Assembly: GCF_000214375.1 (NCBI RefSeq)
Contig: NC_015578.1
Coordinates: 248,001-312,000 of the forward strand
Direction of reading: 5' to 3'
DNA length: 64,000 nt
From: Treponema primitia ZAS-2
GTDB taxonomy: Bacteria > Spirochaetota > Spirochaetia > Treponematales > Breznakiellaceae
Position numbers and translations under genes: made by a program. The notes beneath the pieces were generated by a model. It was not told the DNA's origin and did not search any database. It saw only the letters and a program-made list of their open reading frames with translations. Shown here piece by piece: positions 26,493-36,521 of this stretch. Numbering within the stretch: the first letter of the stretch is position 1; each line of letters opens with the position of its first letter.

Positions 26493-27949
26493 AGTTACAA
26501 TGGCTTACCATCTGTTTTTTACTTATTTCCTTACGCGCTTTTGCACAGGAGCCCAGTGTTTCTAAAGTAACAGAATCTGAGGCTTTAAGTCGCTATGCCC
26601 AGCTGGCTCTCTCCAGCCCCGATTACCGGGTTACCGCAGGGGACATCTATACCCTGGAATATGCCGCTGGTACTGTCCCTGTGATCTATAAAATCGTTGT
26701 GGATACCAGTTACCGCATCAAGGTTTCTAATCTTGGGGTGATTAATGCCACTGGGAAAAGTTATCAGCAGCTTAAGAGTGAAGTTGAAGCTATCGTTACC
26801 AATAACTACCCCTTAAGTGGGGTCCAGTTGGTCCTCACCGAACCGGCATCCTTCCGGGTCCGTATTTCCGGGGAGGTGCAGAATTCCCGGGAAATCGCAA
26901 CCTGGGCCTTAGCACGGCTTTCCGGCCTCTTAGGCGCCGAAAACTTAACCTCCTATTCTTCTCTCAGGGATGTGTCGGTAACATCACTGAATGGTCAAAC
27001 TCGGGCCTACGACCTCTTTAAGGCCCAGCGTTTCGGGGATATGTCCCAGGACCCCTATGTCCGCCCCGGGGATGTGATTACGGTGAACCGTATCACCCGG
27101 GTGGTCTCCGTGACCGGGGAGGTGGAACGTCCTGGGGAATACCAGCTGCTGCCCGGGGAAAGCCTCCGGGAACTGGTTGACTACTATGCCAGCGGACTTT
27201 CTCCAATAGCCGACCCTTCCCGGATAGAACTGGTGCGGCAGGTGGGGAGCGCTGTCGATTCAGGGGATAAGATCTACCTGACCCGGGATGCTATTAATTC
27301 AGGTTACCCCTTGCAGCATCTGGACACTATTCGGGTTCCTTCGATCGCTGAACTTATTCCGGTAATGTTTGTGGAGGGGGCGGTCCGGGTGACCGAAGAG
27401 GGGGACGAGCTGACCACCGCTACCCGGCTGACGATCCGGTTCAATGCAGGGGAGAACTACGCTTCCCTGGTACAGCGGAACCAGGCCTGGTTCTCGGCTA
27501 TTTCGGACACTAAAAACGCCTACCTCATCCGGGGGGCTGAACGTATTCCCTTAAACCTGAATCCTATGCTCTATGATTCGTCGTACCGCAGTCAGTATTT
27601 GGTAGAGCATAACGATACTCTGATCATTCCCTTCCGGCAGTACTTTGTAACGGTGTCCGGTGCGGTCTATTCGCCGGGGCGCTTCCCCTACATTCCTGAC
27701 CGGTCCTGGGACTACTATATCGGCTTGGCCGGGGGCTTTCTTCCTGAACGAAATACCCGCGAGAAAGTGGATATCGTGGACCTGGCGGGGAAGAAGCTGA
27801 CGAAGAAGGATATTATTACCCCGGAGACGAATATCACCGCCCGGGCGAATAGCGGATTATATTACTTTAACCAGTATGGGCCGGTGATTACCACGGTATT
27901 GTCTGTCGTTTCTACCTTCATTACCGTTACGCTGCTTATCACGCAGTAA
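26489..27949 (+). CDS. SLBB-domain polysaccharide export protein (Wza-like)
   Basis: 486 residues from a TTG start; GGAGG stands 8 bases upstream and the codon overlaps the Wzz stop. The signal peptide (KLQWLTICFLLISLRAFAQE) lacks a lipobox Cys. A poly_export domain (DYRVTAGDIYTLEYA, from about residue 45) and at least two SLBB domains (SVTGEVERPGEYQLLPGESL near 207, and FVTVSGAVYSPGRFPYIP near 390) follow, and a C-terminal hydrophobic helix could span a membrane. It forms the outer part of the export channel, working with the Wzz protein. GC-rich, unlike the glycosyltransferases. Confidence 0.9.
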   Translation: MKLQWLTICFLLISLRAFAQEPSVSKVTESEALSRYAQLALSSPDYRVTAGDIYTLEYAAGTVPVIYKIVVDTSYRIKVSNLGVINATGKSYQQLKSEVEAIVTNNYPLSGVQLVLTEPASFRVRISGEVQNSREIATWALARLSGLLGAENLTSYSSLRDVSVTSLNGQTRAYDLFKAQRFGDMSQDPYVRPGDVITVNRITRVVSVTGEVERPGEYQLLPGESLRELVDYYASGLSPIADPSRIELVRQVGSAVDSGDKIYLTRDAINSGYPLQHLDTIRVPSIAELIPVMFVEGAVRVTEEGDELTTATRLTIRFNAGENYASLVQRNQAWFSAISDTKNAYLIRGAERIPLNLNPMLYDSSYRSQYLVEHNDTLIIPFRQYFVTVSGAVYSPGRFPYIPDRSWDYYIGLAGGFLPERNTREKVDIVDLAGKKLTKKDIITPETNITARANSGLYYFNQYGPVITTVLSVVSTFITVTLLITQ

Positions 27950-27984
27950 TCATGAGCTCTAAAAGATAAATCTGGAGATATAAT

Positions 27985-29424
27985 TTGCTCTTTTCGTCCT
28001 ATGGCTTTATTTTTATATTTTTGCCCATAGTTTTTGCAGGGTTTTTCTTTCTTAACAGGGTTAAGTGTAAATACATTGCAAAATTGTGGCTGGTGGTCGC
28101 ATCCCTGATATTCTATGCTATGGGAAGCCCCGCATTTTTCCCTTTTTTTATGGGGAGTATTTTTGGTAATTATATCCTGGGCATTATCCTGTCAGCCGTT
28201 AATGCGGAAAAGCCCGTAGGCGGGGTTTCCCTGTTTGATCAGAAAAAACTGACCCTTGCCATAGGAATTGCCGCCAATGTTATCCTGCTGGGTTATTACA
28301 AATATACCGATTTCTTTATATCAAACATCAATTTGATTGCCCATACCGGTATTTCGTTGCGGCATATCATATTGCCCATAGGTATATCTTTTTTTACTTT
28401 CCAGCTGATTGCCTTCCTCGTTGACTCCTATCGGGGGCTTACCCGGTCTTATTCCATCCTTGACTATCTCCTTTTTATTACATTTTTCCCCCAGCTTATT
28501 GTAGGGCCTATTGTCCATCATGGCGAAATAGTCCCCCAGTTTGAAGATGAAAACAAGGCAAAGCTCGACTGGGGTGCGGTTGCCGCCGGCCTGTTTCTGT
28601 TTTCCATCGGCTGCGCCAAGAAAATACTGCTGGCCGATCCCATGACTGCAAGCGCCAGTGCCTTTTTTGCGTCCGTCCCTTCGCATCCCGGATTTATTGA
28701 ATCCTGGTGGTATTCGGTTGAATATACGGTTTCCTATTATTTTGACCTTTCCGGGTATGCTGATATGGCAATTGGCCTGGGGAAAATGTTTAATATATCA
28801 ATCCCCCACAATTTTAATTCCCCCTACAAGGCGCGGAATTTTCAGGACTACTGGCAGCGCTGGCATATAACCCTGTCACGGTTTCTGGGGGATTATATTT
28901 TCCGGAGTATTTACCGGAAAGGGGATAAATATCGCAATTACTATATTGCCACTATGGCTACTTTTTTTGTGAGTGGATTCTGGCATGGCGCTGGATGGAC
29001 TTTTATTGTATGGGGGCTTGTAAATGGCCTATTTGTCTGTGCCGCCGGCTGGATGAAAAAAAGGCATATACGATTCCCTTTTTTTATCGCTGTTTTTCTG
29101 ACCATGCTAGGAGTTGTCGCGTTACGGGTGTTATTTGTGTCTGGATCATTTGCCGATGCGCTGTCCGTATATCAGGGTATGATAAACCTGGAGTCACTTT
29201 TTAATAACGACATAGCTATACCGGGGACGATCACTTTAACTGGAAAACTCACCGCGGTGATATTTATCTTCGGTTTATTACTTTGCTGGCTTGCCCTGAA
29301 CTCGGTTAGAATGGCGGTTTTTTTCAAAGCTAGATGGCCTTATTTGTTATTTTCAATTCTTCTTATGGGGTTAAGTTTGTTTAGGATGAATAATGGTATG
29401 GCATTTCTCTATTTCCAATTTTAA
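27985..29424 (+). CDS. MBOAT-family O-acyltransferase (AlgI/DltB-like)
   Basis: 479 residues from TTG 27985, chosen because MLFSSYGFIFIFLPI is the standard opening of the family. About 11 helices. The GYADMAIGLGKMFNI segment, NFNSPYKARNFQDYWQRWHI and the catalytic His in SGFWHGAGWTF match AlgI-type proteins. It moves an acyl group, usually acetyl, across the inner membrane for transfer onto an exported polysaccharide. The next gene encodes the likely periplasmic partner. Confidence 0.9.
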   Translation: MLFSSYGFIFIFLPIVFAGFFFLNRVKCKYIAKLWLVVASLIFYAMGSPAFFPFFMGSIFGNYILGIILSAVNAEKPVGGVSLFDQKKLTLAIGIAANVILLGYYKYTDFFISNINLIAHTGISLRHIILPIGISFFTFQLIAFLVDSYRGLTRSYSILDYLLFITFFPQLIVGPIVHHGEIVPQFEDENKAKLDWGAVAAGLFLFSIGCAKKILLADPMTASASAFFASVPSHPGFIESWWYSVEYTVSYYFDLSGYADMAIGLGKMFNISIPHNFNSPYKARNFQDYWQRWHITLSRFLGDYIFRSIYRKGDKYRNYYIATMATFFVSGFWHGAGWTFIVWGLVNGLFVCAAGWMKKRHIRFPFFIAVFLTMLGVVALRVLFVSGSFADALSVYQGMINLESLFNNDIAIPGTITLTGKLTAVIFIFGLLLCWLALNSVRMAVFFKARWPYLLFSILLMGLSLFRMNNGMAFLYFQF

Positions 29425-29432
29425 GGTTGATG

Positions 29433-30572
29433 ATGAATATAAGTTCTAAAAGATGGTGTATAGTGTTTATTGCCTTTAGCATTATTACCATGGGGATAAT
29501 TATGTCAGTAAATTATTTTATTGACCCGTATGGATATTTTTCTGACGTACCACCGAGAAAGGATTCTGGGGATGGGCTTGTATTAAGAAATGCAAAACTC
29601 AGTTATATTAGAAATCATTCGATACTTTACGATGGATTTATCATAGGTGGTTCTCGTGCAGGGGTTATTGATCCGAAACCTGTTTCTATTTACACAGGGC
29701 TATCGTTTTATAATTTATTTTTTACCGGTGGATATCAAGAAGATTATGAGAGGAGTATAGATTTTCTGATTGAAAATACGGCTGTAAAAAATATTTTTCT
29801 GCAAATCCATGGTAGGGAAATTATTAATGGACGAAGCCTATTTCAGCATATATATGCAGTAGATTCTAATATACCATCAAAAATTAGATATTATAGAACA
29901 ATATTATTATCAGATTGTTCTACGCCGATTTTAAATTATATTATAAAGAGAGATAATTATCCGATTAAAAATAATGGTATGATAAATTATTTTGAAGTAT
30001 TCTATGACCCAAGTCAAAAAGAAGGTATGCAGTATGTAAATCAGAAGTTTGTTAATAATTTTCGGGAAAGGGAGGAATACATTTTTATTGAAAAATCAAA
30101 AGATGATTTTCCTGACCTTGAATATACACTCGATTCCTTAGTGCGAATTAGAAACAAATGTGCAGAAAATAATATTGCCCTTACCTTAATAGTATGCCCC
30201 AGTTCTGTTCTTGCATTATCAGGCATTGAATCGCCCATTTTTTGGGAATTTCTTAAAAGAGTATCATCAATCACTGGTTTCTATAATTTTAATGGATATT
30301 CGAAATATAATTTTAACCCATATAATTATACTGATGAAACTCATTATAGAAATGAAGTGGCTGATAAAATGCTTCGGATAATATTTAACCAGGAAACACC
30401 ACCGGATGATGATTGGGGTATCTTTTTAACTCCTGAAAATATTGATGAATATCTGGAACGGCGAAAGAATGAATACTATGGTTTAAAAAAGATATATGAA
30501 ACCACAGGCGAGATTCCCCTGGGAGATATGACAGATTCCAGCTTTATCCCTCTTAGTAAAGGGAACTTCTAA
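29433..30572 (+). CDS. SGNH-like periplasmic acylation partner (AlgX/AlgJ/DltD-like)
   Basis: About 380 residues; of three adjacent starts, ATG 29433 has the best spacing from AAGG. One N-terminal membrane anchor (VFIAFSIITMGIIMSVNYFI), then FIIGGSRAG (block I, with the Ser of an SGNH-type site) and DETHYRNEVADKML near the C-terminus (block V, D-x2-H). This arrangement matches periplasmic O-acetyltransferase partners that sit beside MBOAT proteins. It follows the MBOAT gene by eight bases. The gene is AT-rich while its partner is GC-rich, so they differ in history. Confidence 0.75.
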   Translation: MNISSKRWCIVFIAFSIITMGIIMSVNYFIDPYGYFSDVPPRKDSGDGLVLRNAKLSYIRNHSILYDGFIIGGSRAGVIDPKPVSIYTGLSFYNLFFTGGYQEDYERSIDFLIENTAVKNIFLQIHGREIINGRSLFQHIYAVDSNIPSKIRYYRTILLSDCSTPILNYIIKRDNYPIKNNGMINYFEVFYDPSQKEGMQYVNQKFVNNFREREEYIFIEKSKDDFPDLEYTLDSLVRIRNKCAENNIALTLIVCPSSVLALSGIESPIFWEFLKRVSSITGFYNFNGYSKYNFNPYNYTDETHYRNEVADKMLRIIFNQETPPDDDWGIFLTPENIDEYLERRKNEYYGLKKIYETTGEIPLGDMTDSSFIPLSKGNF

Positions 30573-30608
30573 AACCCCCGTTTAGAAGTTCCTTCTCATT
30601 TTTTTCTA
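30562..30608 (+). terminator. Rho-independent terminator overlapping the stop codon
   Basis: A perfect 12-bp stem GGAACTTCTAAA/TTTAGAAGTTCC with a 7-nt loop, then TTCTCATTTTTTT. The left arm includes the stop of the SGNH-like gene. Confidence 0.8.
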
Positions 30609-30650
30609 ACTAAAATTTTTTCAGACTATTATATAAAAAAGGTTGCAAAT
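30580..30650 (+). repeat. Acyltransferase leader, copy A of a direct repeat
   Basis: This 71-bp leader, from the terminator right arm through TTTCAGACTATT and AAAAAGGTTGCAAAT, recurs with a few changes at 31834-31908. It supplies the ribosome site of the acyltransferase that begins at 30654. Confidence 0.75.
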
Positions 30651-30653
30651 TCA

Positions 30654-31871
<1,218 letters not shown>

Positions 31872-31936
31872 AATATTTTTCAGACTATTTTATAAAAAGG
31901 TTGTAAATCTGGGCTTCTTGACCACCAATTTACACT

Positions 31937-32194
31937 ATGGGCATACGGATTCTCTACTCCAGCGGCAATCCCGACGACCCGGCCAACAAGGACTACCGCA
32001 TCTGGTACAACCTGATCGCCCCGGACAAGGAGCCCCCCGCCGGGCCTGAAGACCTGCGCGAATCCTTCTTTACCCGCCGGAAAAAGGACCTCATGGAATT
32101 CGCCTTCGGCGACAGCGGGAAGACGGCGTACTTATGCATCCAGATAGAGAGCGACGGCAAGAACGGGCCCATGGTGAGCGCGCTGATTTCGTAA
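31937..32194 (+). pseudogene. Truncated 3' fragment of a hypothetical GC-rich gene
   Basis: An 85-codon frame with backbone GC content, beginning without a ribosome site just after AT-rich repeat DNA. The end, GDSGKTAYLCIQIESDGKNG followed by PMVSALIS, has the look of the last part of a larger protein. It is probably a gene cut by the rearrangement that placed the poly-C repeat upstream. No function is assigned. Confidence 0.5.
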
Positions 32195-32279
32195 CAAAAT
32201 AGTAATACTGTAGGTCGATATAAAAACCATGTTAGTATTTATATCGTTCCTGCAAAAAATTCATCTGTTCTTCCGAGGG

Positions 32280-32315
32280 TATGGTATAAACGCAATTGGT
32301 TGCGTTTATACCATA
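32280..32315. repeat. Perfect 16-bp inverted repeat in the 32195-32478 gap
   Basis: TATGGTATAAACGCAA and its exact complement are separated by TTGG. There is no T run on either side, so it is not an obvious terminator; it may be a cruciform site or the end of a small element. The rest of the gap is AT-rich and shows no gene. Confidence 0.7.
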
Positions 32316-32478
32316 AATTTTGGAGCTTATGTAAATGCGTTTCAACAGCGATCGTGGGGGGATAAAAAAAATTCGTATAAAGTACGTTAAGTGCAATTGT
32401 ATTTTGCCATCATTTGAAAAATATGCTGACAAAAAAATTATAAAAATATATAAAAATTATGGGTAATACCCACCGTAA

Positions 32479-33843
32479 TGCCTCATTTCAAAAAAGATAC
32501 CTTAGGGGCCTTTGGCCTTGTGAGCCGCAATGAGAGCGTTAACGGCTCGGTGGACATTCTGCTGAAGCTGAACCGGGTTGTAAAGAGCCTTGGTCGCGGT
32601 CAGCTTTTCTTTCAGTTCCTGCGAGATGGAGGACTCCATAAGCCGCTGGTACGGGGTCTTTAGGTCCTTATCGTAGGTCTTCACGGTTTTCGAACCCACG
32701 GTTGATTTGCTGAGCAATTTTTTGTTAGGGACAAAGAAATTGAAGAGCGGGCAGAGGTAAGCATAGACGCGGCCGAGAGCCTCGTATTCCTTGTCGGTAT
32801 CGTAGCGGGCAAGCCCAATGTAATTTCTGACGAAGGCATTGTTCTTCTGTTCAGCGAAACAATTGTCGTTACTGTGGTGGGCCCTGCTTCTGGTGAGCAA
32901 TACGTTGGCAAGATTCCTGGCGGTCTTTGCCAGATTGACGGTATCCTTGTTGATAAACTCGCTGCCGTTGTCGGAGTGAATTTCGGAAACCGGGAAGGGG
33001 CTATGGTCCAGCATGAACTGCAACCAGGAGATAACCCACTGATGGGCCTTGTTGCGCAGGGGGAAGAGGAATATCCAGCCGGAGGCGACATCGGTGGCGG
33101 TGAGCGTGAGGCAAAATATGCCCGAATCGGCCCATCCACAGTGGTGTACGGTGTCTATTTGGCAAAATCCGGGGGTAATCCGCTCTTCGTTGGTATAGCT
33201 TATCCTGACGAGAATTTGGCGCATGAGCGACTGATCCCCCAGCCGGGTCCCGCTCAAGCCCTTGCCGCGCAGCGCATCCTTTTCAGCCCTGAGCCTGCGG
33301 TCAATCTGGGCCGGGCTGATGGCGACAAGCTGTTCTTTGATTGCAGGGGTGAGGTGAAAATCCAGCTCCCTGCTTTTCGCAAGCAGGCCTATGGATTCCC
33401 GGATCAGGGGTGCAAGATATTTCCCGCATTTCCACCAGTAGAACGCCCAAATCTTTTTCAGGGCTTCGATGGTGTCATCGCCATACGTAGGTTTCCCTGT
33501 GCGATTCCATCTGCGTTTCGGATGGGTGCTTTTGAGCTTGACAGTTCTGCCTGCGATTACGGCCAGTTTCACCATATCAAAATGCCGCAGCAGTTTGACC
33601 GCGTATTTCCTTTGCCGGTACCCGGTCGCGGCGAGAAACTCATCCAGGATTTGGGTCTTCTCTTTCTTCTGTTTTGCCCGCCTATACCTCGCTGCATATT
33701 CCTTCGTCAGCTCCAATCGTGTACTCATGGATACCCTCATTTTGACCTCCGTCCCTTGCTCTCTGACGGTATAGTCTGTTATTTTTGGGTATCTTTTTTA
33801 AAATGAGGCACAGCCCCTTTTGGGTATCTTTTTCAATGAGGCA
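32479..33843 (-). mobile_element. Insertion sequence A (DDE transposase)
   Basis: The left end TGCCTCATTTCAAAAAAGAT (32479) matches the complement of 33788-33810 at 22 of 23 positions; a further degenerate copy of the same end lies at 33823-33843. The minus-strand transposase fills the interior. CCCACCGT occurs just outside both ends (32469-32476 and 33849-33856), possibly a relic of target duplication or of the neighbouring element. Which of the two right ends was used cannot be decided. Confidence 0.8.
32502..33740 (-). CDS. IS transposase A, integrase-core (rve) DDE type
   Basis: 412 residues, apparently intact. A helix-turn-helix N-terminal region (LTKEYAARYRRAKQKKEKTQ onward) is followed by the integrase core: Asp196 (GFCQIDTVHH), Asp257 (EIHSDNGSEFIN) and Glu297 (CFAEQKNNAFVR). 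The spacing and the surrounding motifs suit IS481/ISNCY-like elements. It is a clear relative of the transposase encoded at 33910-35160, and both point the same way, against the host genes. Confidence 0.9.
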   Translation of the reverse strand: MRVSMSTRLELTKEYAARYRRAKQKKEKTQILDEFLAATGYRQRKYAVKLLRHFDMVKLAVIAGRTVKLKSTHPKRRWNRTGKPTYGDDTIEALKKIWAFYWWKCGKYLAPLIRESIGLLAKSRELDFHLTPAIKEQLVAISPAQIDRRLRAEKDALRGKGLSGTRLGDQSLMRQILVRISYTNEERITPGFCQIDTVHHCGWADSGIFCLTLTATDVASGWIFLFPLRNKAHQWVISWLQFMLDHSPFPVSEIHSDNGSEFINKDTVNLAKTARNLANVLLTRSRAHHSNDNCFAEQKNNAFVRNYIGLARYDTDKEYEALGRVYAYLCPLFNFFVPNKKLLSKSTVGSKTVKTYDKDLKTPYQRLMESSISQELKEKLTATKALYNPVQLQQNVHRAVNALIAAHKAKGP

Positions 33844-33856
33844 CTGCGCCCACCGT

Positions 33857-35260
33857 GATGCGCCACGTAAAAAACGAACCATAGGAGAACCGATGCGCCA
33901 TGTTAAATTCTAACCATGACGCTGAGCCCCGCGACGCGGGGCAATAGCAGGCACATCATGGGCGGAGTTGAGCAGATGGTCAAGCGCCTTATCCATGAGA
34001 TCCCTTTGAGCAACAATGGGTATAGTACCCCTGAGTTTCAGGGCCTCCTGTTTAACCCGAATTTCCTCAAGGGCCTCCTGGAAGGGCTGTTCCAAGAGCC
34101 GCTGGAAGGGCGTTTTGGCGGCGTCATAGTGACGCTTTTTCTTGGCGCCGACCCGCTCGCAGCTGATTTGTTTCATGCAAGGGTAATACAGGTTAAGGAG
34201 GGGGTCGTAGGCTGAGTAGACCGCCTGGAGAGCGGCTACCCCCTCATCGCCCTCGTAGCGCGCATAGCCGATGATCTTGCGGACAGTGGCGTAGTTTTTC
34301 TGTTCGACATAGCAATTGTCGTTTTTGTGGGTGGGACGGCCCCGGGTGAATTCAACGCCATGGGCTTGGCACCACTTGTCAACGGGCTCGTTGATGAACT
34401 CGCTGCCGGTATCGGAATGGATGCCTTTCAAGCCCATAGGGAGGGTTATACGGGCCATTTGGAGGGCCTCTTTGACCCAGAGGGCCGCCTTGTTTCTGAG
34501 GGCGAAATGGACGGTCCAGCCGGTCTTCACATCGGTCATGGTCAGGGTGTAGCAAAACTCGCCGGAAGGATTGCCGCCATCGTGCTGGACCAGGTCGATT
34601 TGGAAAAAGCCGGAGGATCGCTTTGCGTAATCAAACCAGGTGACGATGGGGATAGCGCGATGGAGGAGGCGGACCGGTTTTGTCCCACTGGTACCGTGGA
34701 TTTTCATCTGCTGCTTTGGTTTCTTGAGCAATCGGTCGATAGTCCGGGGGCTGATTTTTTTGAGCTTTGCCGCGACAAGGTCTGACATGGCGTAGGGTTC
34801 TACCTGCCGTATGATGTCGAGGTTTTGCTGCAAAAAGGGTGCGAAGAGCTTTCTGCATTGCCAGTTGAATGTTCGCCAGAGGAAAAGCAGCATGTTCGCC
34901 ACCTCTTCGTCGTAATAGGGCTTGTAAACACGTTTTTTCCGGCTCTTTTCGACGACGTTGACGTTCAGCGTCTCGCCGCCGATGCTGCGGAGCTGGGTTT
35001 TCCCGACGCGGTTCAGCTTAAAAATCGCGTATTTCCGACTTTTGCTGCCGGTAAGCCTGAGATATTCATCCAAAAGGTTTATTTCAGCCTTTTTCGCTTG
35101 CCGGTACCTCGGCGCATATTCTGCCGTAATCTTTTTCTTTTCCGCCATAGTAAACCCCATCCTGTTCCTCCGGCTTATGCCGAAAGTAGTGTGTCCGAAT
35201 GGTTAGATTTTTACTTGGCGCATTCGTTTCCCTATGGTTTGATTTAACATGGCGCAATTC
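33857..35260 (-). mobile_element. Insertion sequence B with tandemly doubled ends
   Basis: Each end carries two copies of one ~26-bp sequence, 35 bp apart: left GATGCGCCACGTAAAAAACG (33857) and GATGCGCCATGTTAAATTCT (33892); right, in reverse orientation, at 35199-35225 and 35234-35260. CGCCCAC is found at 33847-33853 and overlapping the right edge at 35260-35266, possibly a target duplication. The transposase lies between the inner copies. Confidence 0.8.
33910..35160 (-). CDS. IS transposase B, integrase-core (rve) DDE type
   Basis: 416 residues, intact. DDE residues Asp189 (FFQIDLVQHDGG), Asp250 (GIHSDTGSEFIN) and Glu286 (CYVEQKNYATVR) give the D-D-35-E spacing. The start KKKITAEYAPRYRQAKK and the catalytic core closely follow transposase A, so the two elements belong to one family but differ too much to be recent copies. 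The stop codon lies inside the inner left terminal repeat. Confidence 0.9.
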   Translation of the reverse strand: MGFTMAEKKKITAEYAPRYRQAKKAEINLLDEYLRLTGSKSRKYAIFKLNRVGKTQLRSIGGETLNVNVVEKSRKKRVYKPYYDEEVANMLLFLWRTFNWQCRKLFAPFLQQNLDIIRQVEPYAMSDLVAAKLKKISPRTIDRLLKKPKQQMKIHGTSGTKPVRLLHRAIPIVTWFDYAKRSSGFFQIDLVQHDGGNPSGEFCYTLTMTDVKTGWTVHFALRNKAALWVKEALQMARITLPMGLKGIHSDTGSEFINEPVDKWCQAHGVEFTRGRPTHKNDNCYVEQKNYATVRKIIGYARYEGDEGVAALQAVYSAYDPLLNLYYPCMKQISCERVGAKKKRHYDAAKTPFQRLLEQPFQEALEEIRVKQEALKLRGTIPIVAQRDLMDKALDHLLNSAHDVPAIAPRRGAQRHG

Positions 35261-35266
35261 GCCCAC

Positions 35267-35294
35267 TTGACAAAAGGAGATTTTCGTGTATAAT
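35267..35294 (+). promoter_or_regulatory. Consensus -35/-10 pair at the acyltransferase start
   Basis: TTGACA (35267-35272), a 16-bp spacer and TATAAT (35289-35294) form a near-perfect sigma70 promoter. It overlaps the AGGAGA ribosome site and the GTG start at 35286, so a transcript from here would lack that start. The 17-mer ACTTGACAAAAGGAGAT recurs at 39687-39703 before the TylF pseudogene, so TTGACA may simply be part of a shared leader. Confidence 0.45.
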
Positions 35295-36350
35295 GAAGCA
35301 ACCAATCTTTTATTAAAAAAGAAAAATGTTTCAGAATATATTATTGGAGACATTAGTAAAAATAACAATATTAATTTTCTAAGATTATTATTAGCCTATA
35401 TGGTGGTAATATTTCATTCAATGTCCTTATCTGGTAATAAATATCCATTGGGAAAACTATTTGACGGGCATATTGCCGTATGTGGATTTTTCATAATAAG
35501 TGGTTTTTTAATTATAAGAAGTTATTGGTCCTCAAAATGCCTTAAAGATTATTTGATTAAACGTTGTAAAAGATTATTACCGGCATATTGTTTTGTAATA
35601 ATAATTTGCATGGTTGGATTGTCATTAATGTCAAATTTATCAGCAGAAGAATATTTTAGATCGCAACAATTAATAAAATATTTTATTGCCAATATATTTT
35701 TTATGAATTTTTTGTACCCTTCGTTGCCAGGTGTATTTAGTGGAAATCCAGTAAATGGTTCATTATGGACTATAAAATTGGAAATAGGTTTTTATATTAT
35801 AGTACCTATAATCGCATATATATTAAATAAGTGCAAAACAAAAAAGCGAATAAATATATTTTTGGCTTGCTTGTATTTATCTGGTTATATATATAACTTT
35901 ATATGTTTGTATATGGCAAAGAAAATGGAAAATAGATTTATTGAAGAACTTGCACATCAATTACCCGGGTTTATTCAGTATTTTGCTGTTGGAATATTTT
36001 GCGTAATAAATTATAATTTCGTCCGTAAATATGACAAATTTTTAATTATACCCGGAATAATAATATTGGTATTGTATTATACTATTGGTAATGAATATTT
36101 ATTGCCTATAGGGTTGGGGATAATAATAATGTATATAGGTTTTAATTTTAACAAATTAAATAATATCGGCAAAAATGAGGATTATTCATTTGGAGTATAT
36201 ATATACCATTTTCCAGTAATTCAAATATTAATAACATTAGGGTATTTTAAATTAAATAAATATATAACATTAATAATTGTAATGGGAACGGTATTTTGTA
36301 TGGCATATATATCATGGAATATGTTGGAAATGAAATTCTTAAAAAGATAA
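35286..36350 (+). CDS. Acyltransferase family 3 (OafA-like)
   Basis: 354 residues from GTG 35286, supported by AGGAGA six bases upstream. About ten helices. Seen: INFLRLLLAYMVVIFHSMSL with the family His, FFIISGFLIIRSYW, RCKRLLPAYCF and NGSLWTIKLEIGFYIIVPII. It would acetylate a surface sugar. The gene is AT-rich and sits alone between insertion sequences, a displaced member of the polysaccharide locus. It begins only 20 bases after the right end of element B. Confidence 0.85.
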   Translation: MYNEATNLLLKKKNVSEYIIGDISKNNNINFLRLLLAYMVVIFHSMSLSGNKYPLGKLFDGHIAVCGFFIISGFLIIRSYWSSKCLKDYLIKRCKRLLPAYCFVIIICMVGLSLMSNLSAEEYFRSQQLIKYFIANIFFMNFLYPSLPGVFSGNPVNGSLWTIKLEIGFYIIVPIIAYILNKCKTKKRINIFLACLYLSGYIYNFICLYMAKKMENRFIEELAHQLPGFIQYFAVGIFCVINYNFVRKYDKFLIIPGIIILVLYYTIGNEYLLPIGLGIIIMYIGFNFNKLNNIGKNEDYSFGVYIYHFPVIQILITLGYFKLNKYITLIIVMGTVFCMAYISWNMLEMKFLKR

Positions 36351-36521
36351 GTTAAAAACAAAATACAACTTCGCATAATCAGACTGTCGATTTAATCAGT
36401 TATAGGACATTATTTTCTTTAAATTATTTTAGTAAACAGCAATAGTGTTGTTAGTTTATATTTTTTCTGGCAAAAGGTTAATTATTCATCCGGTTAAGGA
36501 AAATCAACCTTCCATAACCCC

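Noticed and set aside
32874..33806. 310-codon plus-strand frame opposite transposase A
   Set aside because: Antisense shadow of the transposase coding frame; the DDE motifs lie on the minus strand.
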